Part shown: positions 35,681 to 42,961 of the stretch, piece by piece
Numbering within the stretch: position 1 is the stretch's first letter
Layout of the letters: each line of letters opens with the position of its first letter
From: AC-49 sp963766605
GTDB lineage: Bacteria > Actinomycetota > Thermoleophilia > Solirubrobacterales > Solirubrobacteraceae
Assembly: GCA_963766605.1 (NCBI GenBank)
Contig: CAVYAT010000007.1
Coordinates: 992,001 to 1,056,000 of the forward strand
Direction: 5' to 3'
Length of the DNA stretch: 64,000 nt
Position numbers and translations under genes: made by a program
The notes under the pieces: model-generated
What the model was told of the DNA's origin: nothing
The model's input: only the letters and a program-made list of their open reading frames with translations
Databases searched by the model: none

Positions 35681-36527
35681 CCGCGCGCGGCTGCTGATCG
35701 ACTGCGCCGACGGTCCGGGGATCGTGGCCGCGGTCTCGGGCTTCCTGGCGGCGCGTGGAGCCAACATCATCGAGTCGGCCCAGCACTCGACCGCGTCGGG
35801 CGACGGTCACTTCTTCATGCGGATGGCGTTTGACCTGCCGAGCCTCGATCAGCGCCTGGCGCGCCTACGCGACGAGTTCGCGGCCGAGGTCGGGGAGCGG
35901 TTCGCGATGAACTGGCGCGTCACCCCCGAGTCCCATCCGCGGCGCGTCGGTGTGCTCGTCTCGCGCGAGCCGCACTGCCTGTACGAGTTGCTGTGGCGGG
36001 CCGAGCGCGGAGAGCTCGGCGGCAGCGTGCCGTTCGTCGTCTCCAACCACCCCGACCACGCGGGGTTCGTCGAGGGGATGGGGATCGGCTACCACCACGT
36101 GCCGGTCACGCCCCAGACCAAGTCGCAGGCCGAGGCCCAGTTGGTCGACCTGCTGCACGGCCACTGCGACCTCGTCGTGCTCGCCCGCTACATGCAGATC
36201 CTGTCGGGCGACTTCCTCGCCCGCGTCGGGCTGCCGATCATCAACATCCACCACTCGTTCCTGCCCGCGTTCGCCGGTGCCGACCCCTACCAGCGAGCGA
36301 TCGACCGCGGCGTGAAGATCGTCGGCGCGACCGCGCACTACGTGACCGAGGAGCTCGACGCGGGGCCGATCATCGAGCAGGACGTCGTGCGCATCGACCA
36401 CACGGCCGACGCGGCCGAGGCCCGGCGCCTGGGCGCCGATGTCGAGCGCGTCGTGCTGGGGCGCGCCGTGCGCTGGCACCTCGCCGACCGCGTGATCGCC
36501 CACGAGGGCAGCACCGTCGTTTTCTAG
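35667..36527 (+). CDS. purU: Formyltetrahydrofolate deformylase
   Basis: 286 residues, ATG at 35667. N-terminal ACT domain (about 5-80: DGPGIVAAVSGFLAARGANI) and a C-terminal formyltransferase domain with the catalytic NIHHSFLPAFAG block and D in ELDAGPIIEQD. PurU hydrolyses 10-formyl-THF to formate and THF, which feeds purine synthesis and balances one-carbon pools. Intact, although most neighbours carry indels. Confidence 0.95.
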   Translation: MTPDDRARLLIDCADGPGIVAAVSGFLAARGANIIESAQHSTASGDGHFFMRMAFDLPSLDQRLARLRDEFAAEVGERFAMNWRVTPESHPRRVGVLVSREPHCLYELLWRAERGELGGSVPFVVSNHPDHAGFVEGMGIGYHHVPVTPQTKSQAEAQLVDLLHGHCDLVVLARYMQILSGDFLARVGLPIINIHHSFLPAFAGADPYQRAIDRGVKIVGATAHYVTEELDAGPIIEQDVVRIDHTADAAEARRLGADVERVVLGRAVRWHLADRVIAHEGSTVVF

Positions 36528-36548
36528 GACGTCGTCTCGGCGCGGCCT

Positions 36549-37143
36549 ATGATCGGCGGCGTGCCCAACCCGCCCGTCAGCGGACGCGAGCGCGTTCTCG
36601 ACGCCGCGTATGACCTGTTCAGCCGCTCCGGCGTCGCCGGCGTCGGCGTCGATTCGGTGATCGCGCAGGCCGGCGTCGCCAAGGCGACGCTGTACCGCAA
36701 CTTCGCCTCCAAGGACGAGCTGGCGATCGCCTTCCTCGAGCGCCGCGAGGAGCGCTGGACCTTCGGCTGGCTGGCCGCCGAGGTGCAGCGACGCAGCGAC
36801 GACCCGCGGGAGCGTCTGCTGTCGATCTTCGACGTGTTCGGCGAGTGGTTCGCGACGCGCCGACTTCGAGGGCTGCGCGTTCATCAACGTGATGCTGGAG
36901 CTCGACGACCCCGAGAGCCCGGTGCGCCGTGCGAGCGTCGAGCCACCTGCGCAACATCCGCGCGTTCGTCGCGCGAGCTCGCGGCGCGACGCTGGGATAC
37001 CCGAAGCGGACAGCGACGGCTTCGCGCGCCAGTGGCACATCCTGATGAAGGGCTCGATCGTGGCCGCCGGGGAGGGCGACGTGCAGGCCGCCGCGCGGGC
37101 GCGCGAGATGGGCGAGCTGCTGCTGTCCCACCACGGCATCTGA
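36549..37143 (+). pseudogene. TetR-family transcriptional regulator, frameshifted
   Basis: Starts at ATG 36549 (a GTG four codons on is possible). The N-terminal helix-turn-helix is clear: RERVLDAAYDLFSRSG ... VIAQAGVAKATLYRNFASKDEL. Extra bases near 36861 and 36943 and at least one more shift before 37000 break the ligand-binding domain, but FEGCAFINVMLELDDP and the C-terminal GFARQWHILMKGSIVAA are readable in other frames up to TGA 37141-37143. Corrected length is about 196 residues. Likely regulates the MetE-like gene after it, where a palindrome sits. Confidence 0.8.
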
Positions 37144-37160
37144 CCTGGCACTCCGGCGCG

Positions 37161-37178
37161 AGAGAGACTAGTCTGTCT
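37161..37178. promoter_or_regulatory. Candidate TetR operator before the MetE-like gene
   Basis: An 18-base palindrome with 8 of 9 pairs matching (agagagact | agtctgtct), perfect over the inner ten bases. It lies 18 bases after the TetR stop and 36 bases before the start of the MetE-like gene, where a promoter would be. The base composition is far less GC-rich than the surroundings. Confidence 0.5.
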
Positions 37179-37213
37179 CCTTCCGGTCCGGGTTCCAAAC
37201 CGAGGAGACGACG

Positions 37214-38357
37214 ATGCCGATTCCCACCGAGCTGGTCGGTTCACTGCCGCGCCCGATGAAGCTCCAGGAGGCCTACGAGGCCTACGACCAGGGCGACATC
37301 ACGTTCGATGCGCTCCAGGCCGAGCAGGACGAGGCGGCCGCGGACTCGATCAGGCGCTTCGAGCGCGTCGGCGAGCCGATCGTCACCGACGGCGAGCAGC
37401 GCGAGTCGAGCTTCGCGACCTACCCGATCACCGACACGCTGGCCGGTACCGGCCTGGCCGAGCAACCTGGCCGGCGACGGCCAGTTCTTCGCGATCTTCG
37501 ACGACGGCCATCACCGCCAGCTGCCGCGCCTGACCGGCGGCCCGTTCCGCTACAAGACGTTCGCGTCGGAGTTCGTCAAGAAGAACAAGGCGATCGCCAC
37601 GCACGACGTCAAGCAGGCGGTGATCGCGCCGTCGATGCTGATGCTGCTCTACCCGCTGGAGGGCGAGCTCGACGGCTACAGGCGCGAGCAGTTCCTCGAC
37701 GACCTCTGCGACGAGGTCGAGAAGGACATCCGCCAGTGCTTCGAGGCCGGCGCGGTGCGCGTCTCGATCGACTTCACCGAGGGCCGGCTGGCCAACAAGA
37801 ACGACTCGCGCAACCCGTGGACGAACAAGGACATGCTCGACGAGTTCATCGATCTCAACAACCGCGTGATCGACCGCTTCTCGCCCGACGAGCGCCGCAA
37901 CATCGGCATCCACACCTGCCCGGGCGGCGACTGCGACTCGGTCCACTCGGCCGAGGTGCCCTACGAGCAGCTGCTGAGCAAGATGTTCAACCTCAACGCG
38001 GGCTACTTCCTGATCCAGTGCGCGTCGGAGGCCAACCGCGAGAAGGTCTACGAGCTGTGCGGCAAGTACAGCCGCGAGGACGCCAACGGCATCCCGCAGG
38101 TCTGCTTCATCGGCGTCATCAACCCGCTGTCGCCGGACGTCGAGACGCCGGAGGAGGTCCGGGACCGGCTGCTGACCGCGGCCAAGTACATCCCGGCAGA
38201 GCGCCTCGGCGCGACCGACGACTGCGGCTTCTCGCCGTTCAGCCGCGACGTGAAGCCCAAGCACGGCTCGCCCGACTTCGCCCGTGACGTCGCGATGGAG
38301 AAGATCGCGGCGCGCCTGGAGGGCACGCGGATGGCGTCCGAGGCGCTCGGGCTGTAG
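37214..38357 (+). pseudogene. Cobalamin-independent methionine synthase II-like protein, one frameshift
   Basis: ATG at 37214 with GAGGAG seven bases upstream. TELVGSLPRP opens the MetE C-terminal-like TIM barrel; VTDGEQRESSF follows, then a single extra base near 37463 moves the rest to another frame, which stays open for 298 codons to TAG 38355-38357. Zinc-site region reads HTCPGGDCDSVH and the end reads DDCGFSPFSRD. Family members transfer methyl groups to thiols; stand-alone forms in actinobacteria are not always true methionine synthases. Corrected length 381 residues. Confidence 0.85.
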
Positions 38358-38459
38358 TCGCGGCCCCACGCGAGCGCCGACGTGAGCGGCGGGCAGACCA
38401 GCGAGGATCGCGGTCAGCTCGCCGCTTGAGTATCGCCTCAACTCGGTAAGACTGTGGGG

Positions 38460-38804
38460 ATGAGCGACCCCGCCCTGATCGTCATCGCCGAGGTTCACGG
38501 CATCGCCGACGGACTCGACCAGCTCGACGAGCTGGTCGGAGGCCTCATCGCCGGCAGCGTGCAGGAGCCCGAGTGCCTGAGTTTCCGCGCGCTGCGCACC
38601 GACCAGCCCGGCGAGCTCATCCTGCTGTCGCAATGGTCCAGCGAGGCTGCGCTGCGCGCCCACTACGACACGACGCACTACCGCTACTACGCCGAAGCGG
38701 TCGGCCCGCTGCTCTTCCGGCCCAGCGACGTCGTCGTGCACCACGTCTCGACGACGGTCCACGCAATCGACGGCGGCCCGACCGACCCGCGCGCGCTGGG
38801 CTGA
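38460..38804 (+). CDS. Antibiotic biosynthesis monooxygenase (ABM) domain protein
   Basis: 114 residues from ATG at 38460 (GTG at 38454 possible). A single dimeric alpha/beta barrel domain: IVIAEVHGIAD, ECLSFRALRTDQPGELIL, and WSSEAALRAHYDTTHYR. ABM proteins are small cofactor-free oxygenases or heme-handling proteins; the function here is open. A good terminator hairpin follows. Confidence 0.8.
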   Translation: MSDPALIVIAEVHGIADGLDQLDELVGGLIAGSVQEPECLSFRALRTDQPGELILLSQWSSEAALRAHYDTTHYRYYAEAVGPLLFRPSDVVVHHVSTTVHAIDGGPTDPRALG

Positions 38805-38812
38805 TCCCCGAT

Positions 38813-38836
38813 CGAGTGTGCCGAACGGCACGCTCG
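38813..38836 (+). terminator. Hairpin after the ABM gene
   Basis: Arms cgagtgtgccg and cggcacgctcg pair at 10 of 11 positions around a 2-base turn, starting nine bases after the stop codon. The following bases (ttgtgt) are mildly T-rich. Probable intrinsic terminator. Confidence 0.65.
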
Positions 38837-39000
38837 TTGTGTCGCGGACACGACAGACGGGCCGCGGTGGCTCGGCGACCATTGCATCACTGCAAAAGCG
38901 CGCCACCGCGTTGAGGAGATCATCACCGCCACATATCCGGCGATGGTCGTGACCAGCGCCGCGGCTGCGCCCCGCGAGGGAGCAGTTGAGATCAGGGAGT

Positions 39001-40173
39001 TCAGCCGGGCAGCTCGGCCAGACGGCGCTCAAGGAATCGCCGCTCGGCCTGGTCGCCGGCGAGCGCCAGCGCGCGCTCGTAGGCCGCGCGCGCCTCGTCG
39101 CGGCGGTCCAGGCGGCGCAGCAGTTCGGCGCGCGAGGAGTGCAGATACTGGTAGTCGCCGAGCGCCAGCGCGTCGATCAGTTCCAGCCCTGCCGCGGCGT
39201 CGCCGGCCTCGGCGATCGCCACTGCGCGGTTGAGCTCGACCACGGGCGACCCGGTCACGCGCGCGAGCTGTGCGTACAGGGCCGCGATCTGCGGCCAGTC
39301 GCGCGGCTGGTCGGCGTGCAGCGACGCGATCGCCGCCTGGAGGACGTACGGCCCGCCGCCGCGCAGCGCCAGCGCGCGATCCAGCGCGGCGCGACCGCGG
39401 TCGATCTGCGGGCGGTCCCACAGTGCCGGGTCCTGGTCGGCCAGCAACACCAGCTCGCCATCGGCGAAGCGGGACTCGCGGCGGGCGTCGAGGAGCAGCA
39501 TCATCGCCACCAGGCCGTGGACCTCTGGCTCGTCGGGCATCAGGTCGGCCAGCGCGGCGCCGAGCCGGATCGCCTCGGCGGCCAGCTCGCCGCGGCCGGC
39601 GTAGCCCTGGTTGAAGATCAGGTAGACGACCGCCAGCACCGCCGCGAGGCGGTCGGGCAGCAGGTGGGCGGGGGGGACGCGGAACGGGATCCCGGCGTCG
39701 CGGATCTTGCGCTTGGCGCGCACGAGGCGCTGGGCCATCGTCCGCTCCGGCACGAGGAACGCGCGCGCGATCTCGGTCGTCGTCAGGCCGCCGAGTGCGC
39801 GCAGCGTCAGCGCGACCTGGGCGTCGGTCGCCAGCGCGGGGTGACAGCAGGTGAAGACGAGCTCGAGGCGCTCGTCGGGGAACGTGGTCGCGGTGTCCAT
39901 CTCGTCGTCCGCCACGGTCGGGGTGTCGGCCGCGAGCAGCTTCGTCTTGGCCGCGAGCGTGCGGTCGCGGCGGATGCGGTCGATCGCGCGGTTGCGCGCG
40001 GTGGCGATCAGCCACGCGCTGGGGTTGGCCGGGACGCCGTCGCGCGGCCAGCGCTGCGCCGCGGTCGCGAACGCCTCCTGCGCGGCCTCCTCGGCGAGGT
40101 CGAAGTCGCGCAGGAGGCCGATCAGGGTCGCCAGGACGCGGGCCCAGTGGTCGCGGAAGGCCTGCTCGAGAAT
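39001..40173 (-). CDS. ECF42-type RNA polymerase sigma factor with C-terminal TPR-like extension
   Basis: About 390 residues. Region 2 reads LLRDFDLAEEAAQEAF ... NPSAWLIATARNRAIDRIRR; region 4 reads ALRALGGLTTTEIARAFLVPERTMAQRLVRAKRKI; a ~200-residue helical C-terminus (NQGYAGRGELAAEAIRL) follows, as in ECF42 factors, which have TPR extensions and pair with DGPF proteins. There is no ATG, GTG or TTG in frame before region 2. The likely start is ATT at 40171-40173, six bases after GGAG. The frame is continuous with the upstream DGPF gene except for its TAG stop. Confidence 0.85.
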   Translation of the reverse strand: MLEQAFRDHWARVLATLIGLLRDFDLAEEAAQEAFATAAQRWPRDGVPANPSAWLIATARNRAIDRIRRDRTLAAKTKLLAADTPTVADDEMDTATTFPDERLELVFTCCHPALATDAQVALTLRALGGLTTTEIARAFLVPERTMAQRLVRAKRKIRDAGIPFRVPPAHLLPDRLAAVLAVVYLIFNQGYAGRGELAAEAIRLGAALADLMPDEPEVHGLVAMMLLLDARRESRFADGELVLLADQDPALWDRPQIDRGRAALDRALALRGGGPYVLQAAIASLHADQPRDWPQIAALYAQLARVTGSPVVELNRAVAIAEAGDAAAGLELIDALALGDYQYLHSSRAELLRRLDRRDEARAAYERALALAGDQAERRFLERRLAELPG

Positions 40174-40176
40174 GGC

Positions 40177-40530
40177 CTACTCCGACAGCGGGCGGATCTC
40201 GATCGCGCCGCCCATGCGGGCCGCCGGGATCTTCGCCGCCAGCTCGATGGCCGCGTCGAGGTCGTCGGCCTCGAGGAATGCGTAGCCGCCGAGCGCCTCC
40301 TTGGTCTCGACGAACGGGCCGTCGGTGGTCAGCGTTCGCCCGTCGGCGACGCGCACGGTCGTCGCGGTGTCGGGTGCGCCCATCCGCTCGCCGGGGGTGA
40401 AACCGGCGGTCTGATTGACGGCGCCGTAGTCGGCGTAGACCTGCTGGCGCTCGTCATCGGTCAGCGCGTCCCACTCCGGCGTCCCCGGCAGCGGCGTCGT
40501 CCCCTGGTGGATCAGGATCATGTACTTCAT
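40177..40530 (-). CDS. DGPF/YCII-related protein (ECF42 partner)
   Basis: 117 residues, ATG at 40528-40530. The family motif TTDGPFVETKEALGGYAFLE is present. DGPF proteins belong to the YCII fold and are encoded next to ECF42 sigma factors, where they are thought to be regulators or targets. A perfect AAGGAGG lies six bases upstream of the start. Its TAG (40177-40179) is followed at once, in the same frame, by the sigma-factor reading frame. Confidence 0.9.
   Translation of the reverse strand: MKYMILIHQGTTPLPGTPEWDALTDDERQQVYADYGAVNQTAGFTPGERMGAPDTATTVRVADGRTLTTDGPFVETKEALGGYAFLEADDLDAAIELAAKIPAARMGGAIEIRPLSE
40180..40183 (-). promoter_or_regulatory. Shine-Dalgarno supporting the ATT start of the sigma factor
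   Basis: Minus-strand GGAG, part of the last sense codons of the DGPF gene, is spaced six bases from the ATT at 40171-40173. This spacing, together with the N-terminus length expected for ECF42, is why ATT is preferred over an internal GTG at 39915, which would cut off region 2. Confidence 0.5.
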
Positions 40531-40535
40531 CGGTG

Positions 40536-40542
40536 CCTCCTT
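40536..40542 (-). promoter_or_regulatory. Perfect Shine-Dalgarno of the DGPF gene
   Basis: AAGGAGG on the minus strand, five bases before the ATG. Decides the start at 40530 over longer frames. Confidence 0.8.
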
Positions 40543-40620
40543 GTTGGGCATGGTCGCCGATGAGACGAACGGGCGGCGGAGAAATCGACAGCCCCTCACG
40601 CGCAGCGCGCGGTGTGGCTC

Positions 40621-40950
40621 TCAGACGGGCACAGGCTCGCGCGTCAAAACCGCGACCAGCCCCGGGAACCGGGACTCGAGGTCGTCGGCGCGCAGCGACA
40701 TGTGGCGCTTGGTTCCGTTGGGGCGCGTGCGCACGGCGCCGGCCTCGCGCAGCAGGCGCATGTGGTAGGAGGCGGTCGAGGGCGGGAGGTCCAGCGCGTC
40801 GCTGAGCTGCGAGCACGTCATCTCGCCGTTGTCTCGCAGCTGGCGCAGCATCTCGAGCCGGATCGGGTCGCCGATCGTCGCGAGCAGGTGCGCGAGGTCG
40901 ATCTCGCTGACATCGGGATGAGGAATGCGCTCAACGGGCACGGGGCACAT
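40621..40950 (-). CDS. ArsR-family winged-helix transcriptional regulator
   Basis: 109 residues, ATG at 40948-40950. The core DLAHLLATIGDPIRLEMLRQL, then the recognition helix region LSDALDLPPSTASYHMRLLREAGAV and the wing (GTKRHMSLR) are typical of ArsR/SmtB regulators. No CxC metal site near the third helix, so a non-metal signal is likely. Divergent from an MFS transporter; a palindrome sits between them. Confidence 0.9.
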   Translation of the reverse strand: MCPVPVERIPHPDVSEIDLAHLLATIGDPIRLEMLRQLRDNGEMTCSQLSDALDLPPSTASYHMRLLREAGAVRTRPNGTKRHMSLRADDLESRFPGLVAVLTREPVPV

Positions 40951-40954
40951 GATA

Positions 40955-40982
40955 CGGTAATTCGAAAGGTTTGGAAATACCG
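40955..40982. promoter_or_regulatory. Candidate ArsR-regulator operator
   Basis: 28-base palindrome in the 42-base divergent gap: left arm cggtaattcgaaa (40955-40967), centre gg, right arm 40970-40982; 11 of 13 pairs match. AT-rich in a GC-rich genome, as expected for an operator/promoter. It lies four bases from the regulator start and ten from the transporter start, so binding could repress both genes. Confidence 0.65.
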
Positions 40983-40992
40983 AAGGAAGACC

Positions 40993-42243
40993 ATGCCCTC
41001 CGCCAGCCGTCCCCGCTTGTCCCCGATCGCCGCCTTCGCGGTCCCCGCCGCGATCGTCGGCCTCGCGCTCTACGCGTCGGCGACGCCGTCGCCGCTGTAC
41101 GCCGTCTACCAGGCGCGCTGGCATTTCTCGACGCCGATGGTAACCGTCATCTACGCGACCTACCCGCTCGGCGTGCTGATCTCGCTGCTCGTGCTGGGGA
41201 CCCTGTCGGATCAGGTCGGGCGGCGGCCGGTGCTGCGCTGGTCGCTGGGTGTGCTGCTGGGCTCGATGGTCCTGTTCCTGCTCGCCGACTCTGTCGCGTG
41301 GCTGCTCGCCGCGCGCGCCGTCCAGGGGCTGGCCACCGGTGCGGCGCTCGGCGCAGCCGGCGCGGCGTTGATCGATCTGCATCCGCGCGGCGACGCCGCG
41401 CACGCCGGACTCGTGAACGGCATCGTGAGCACGAGCGGCATCGGCGCCGGCGCGATCGTCTCCGCGATTCTCGTCGCGGCGGCGCCGGCGCCACGCGCGC
41501 TGCCGTTCGTCGTCGTGTCGGCGCTGATCATCGTCGCGCTCGTCGCGGTGTGGGCGATCCCCGAGTCCGCGACCGTGCCCGGGCGCCGCCGGCTGCGCCC
41601 GACGTGGCCGAGCATCCCGCCGCCGACCCGCCCCGCGTTCATCGTGGCCGCGTTCGGCGTCGTGGCGTCGTGGTCGATCGGCGGCGTGTTCCTGTCACTG
41701 GCGCCGGTCGTGGCGGGCTCGCTGCTTCAGACGCACTCGGTGCTGGCGGGCGCGGCGTGCGTCGCGGCGCTGGCGATTCCGGCCGGGCTCGCGCAGCTAC
41801 TGGGCCACAGGCGTTCCAACCGCTTCCTGACCGCGGCCGGGGCCGCCGCGCTGTCGATCGGCATGCTCGGGATCGTCGCCGGCGACCTGCGCGACCTGCC
41901 GGTCGCATTCTTCGCCGCCGCGATCGTGACCGGCGCCGGCTTCGGCATGGCGTTCATGGGCGGCCTGCGCCACCTGTCGGGCGCGATCCCGCCCGCCCGC
42001 CGCGGCGAGGTCATGTCGTCGTTCTACGTGATCGCCTACGCATCGCTGTCGCTACCCGCCGTTGCCGTCGGGATCGCGCTTCCGCACGCCGGGATCCACG
42101 ACACGCTGCTCGTGTTCGGGATCGCGATTGCCGTCCTCGGGGCGGTTCTCGCGCGCGGCGCGCTGCGGATCGGGGACGAGACGCCCGCCGCCGCGGCGCG
42201 CACCACGGCGACCGCAGACCGCGGTGCCATGGCGTCGCGCTGA
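40993..42243 (+). CDS. MFS transporter
   Basis: 416 residues, ATG at 40993 with AAGGAAG just upstream. About twelve hydrophobic helices; the loop between helices 2 and 3 carries the MFS motif LGTLSDQVGRRPVLRWS. Probably a drug/metabolite proton antiporter of the plasma membrane; the substrate is unknown. Under likely control of the divergent ArsR-type regulator. Confidence 0.88.
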   Translation: MPSASRPRLSPIAAFAVPAAIVGLALYASATPSPLYAVYQARWHFSTPMVTVIYATYPLGVLISLLVLGTLSDQVGRRPVLRWSLGVLLGSMVLFLLADSVAWLLAARAVQGLATGAALGAAGAALIDLHPRGDAAHAGLVNGIVSTSGIGAGAIVSAILVAAAPAPRALPFVVVSALIIVALVAVWAIPESATVPGRRRLRPTWPSIPPPTRPAFIVAAFGVVASWSIGGVFLSLAPVVAGSLLQTHSVLAGAACVAALAIPAGLAQLLGHRRSNRFLTAAGAAALSIGMLGIVAGDLRDLPVAFFAAAIVTGAGFGMAFMGGLRHLSGAIPPARRGEVMSSFYVIAYASLSLPAVAVGIALPHAGIHDTLLVFGIAIAVLGAVLARGALRIGDETPAAAARTTATADRGAMASR

Positions 42244-42270
42244 CGGTCGCGGACTGCCCCCACGACACTT

Positions 42271-42289
42271 GCGGCGACAGCGTCGCTGC
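42271..42289 (+). terminator. Hairpin after the MFS gene
   Basis: Arms gcggcgac and gtcgctgc match at 7 of 8 positions around a 3-base loop, 27 bases after the stop codon. No T-run. It lies just before the next gene start (42305), so it may also shape that gene's leader. Confidence 0.4.
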
Positions 42290-42304
42290 TGGGACGATCG
42301 GCGC

Positions 42305-42856
42305 ATGCATCGCCGCGCAGCCACGGCCGTCGTCGTCGTCGCCCTCGCGAGCCTCGCCGCGGCGCACGCTGCGGCGCCCCACCGGGCCGCGACCTGCGCG
42401 AACCAGTCGCTCGTCAGCAGCCCGACGCGCTTCGGCGGCACCGGGGCGATCGTCGTCGGGCCGCTGTCGTTCGGGGGCGGCAACTACGCGCACGTCGACC
42501 TCACCGGGCCTGTGCCGTCGTATCTGAAGACGGGCGCGCTGGTTCTGCGCGGCCACCGGGTGACGATGAAGATCGCCCAGACGCCGCCGCGCACGACCGG
42601 GTTCATCGGCATGCCCGAGAGTGGGGGCGGGGACGGGCTGGCCGCGTCGAAGGCGAGCGTCACGCTGATCGCCTGCGGCCGCCATCAGCGCACGAGCCAC
42701 GCGATCGACGGACGGGCCGTCACGTTCTGGTCGGGCGGCTTCTCCAAGCCGTCGGCGCCCGCCTGTGTCCCGGTCGACGTGTACGTCGATCACTCAAGGC
42801 ACGCACGCCGCGTCGTGCTGTCGTTCGGCGCCGGCGCCTGTTCGTCCGGGCGCTGA
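42305..42856 (+). CDS. Secreted protein of unknown function
   Basis: 183 residues, ATG at 42305. Signal peptide (AATAVVVVALASLAAAHAAA), then a compact ~150-residue domain with four cysteines (ATCANQ, LIACGRH, PACVPVD, GACSSGR), suggesting two disulfides in an extracellular beta-sandwich. GAIVVGPLSFGG is a striking block. Family not recognised. Confidence 0.6.
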   Translation: MHRRAATAVVVVALASLAAAHAAAPHRAATCANQSLVSSPTRFGGTGAIVVGPLSFGGGNYAHVDLTGPVPSYLKTGALVLRGHRVTMKIAQTPPRTTGFIGMPESGGGDGLAASKASVTLIACGRHQRTSHAIDGRAVTFWSGGFSKPSAPACVPVDVYVDHSRHARRVVLSFGAGACSSGR

Positions 42857-42961
42857 CGTCGTCAATCAGCCGCAAACACGATCGTCACAGCCGGGTGACA
42901 TGTTGGCTGCCGGCGCGCTGCATCATCCACGCCGCCCCGCTCCTCGGACCGAAGGGATCCC

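Noticed and set aside
38881..38895. Stem-loop ttgca/tgcaa between the ABM gene and the sigma gene
   Set aside because: Only five pairs, with no gene end close by on either strand that it would serve; likely chance.
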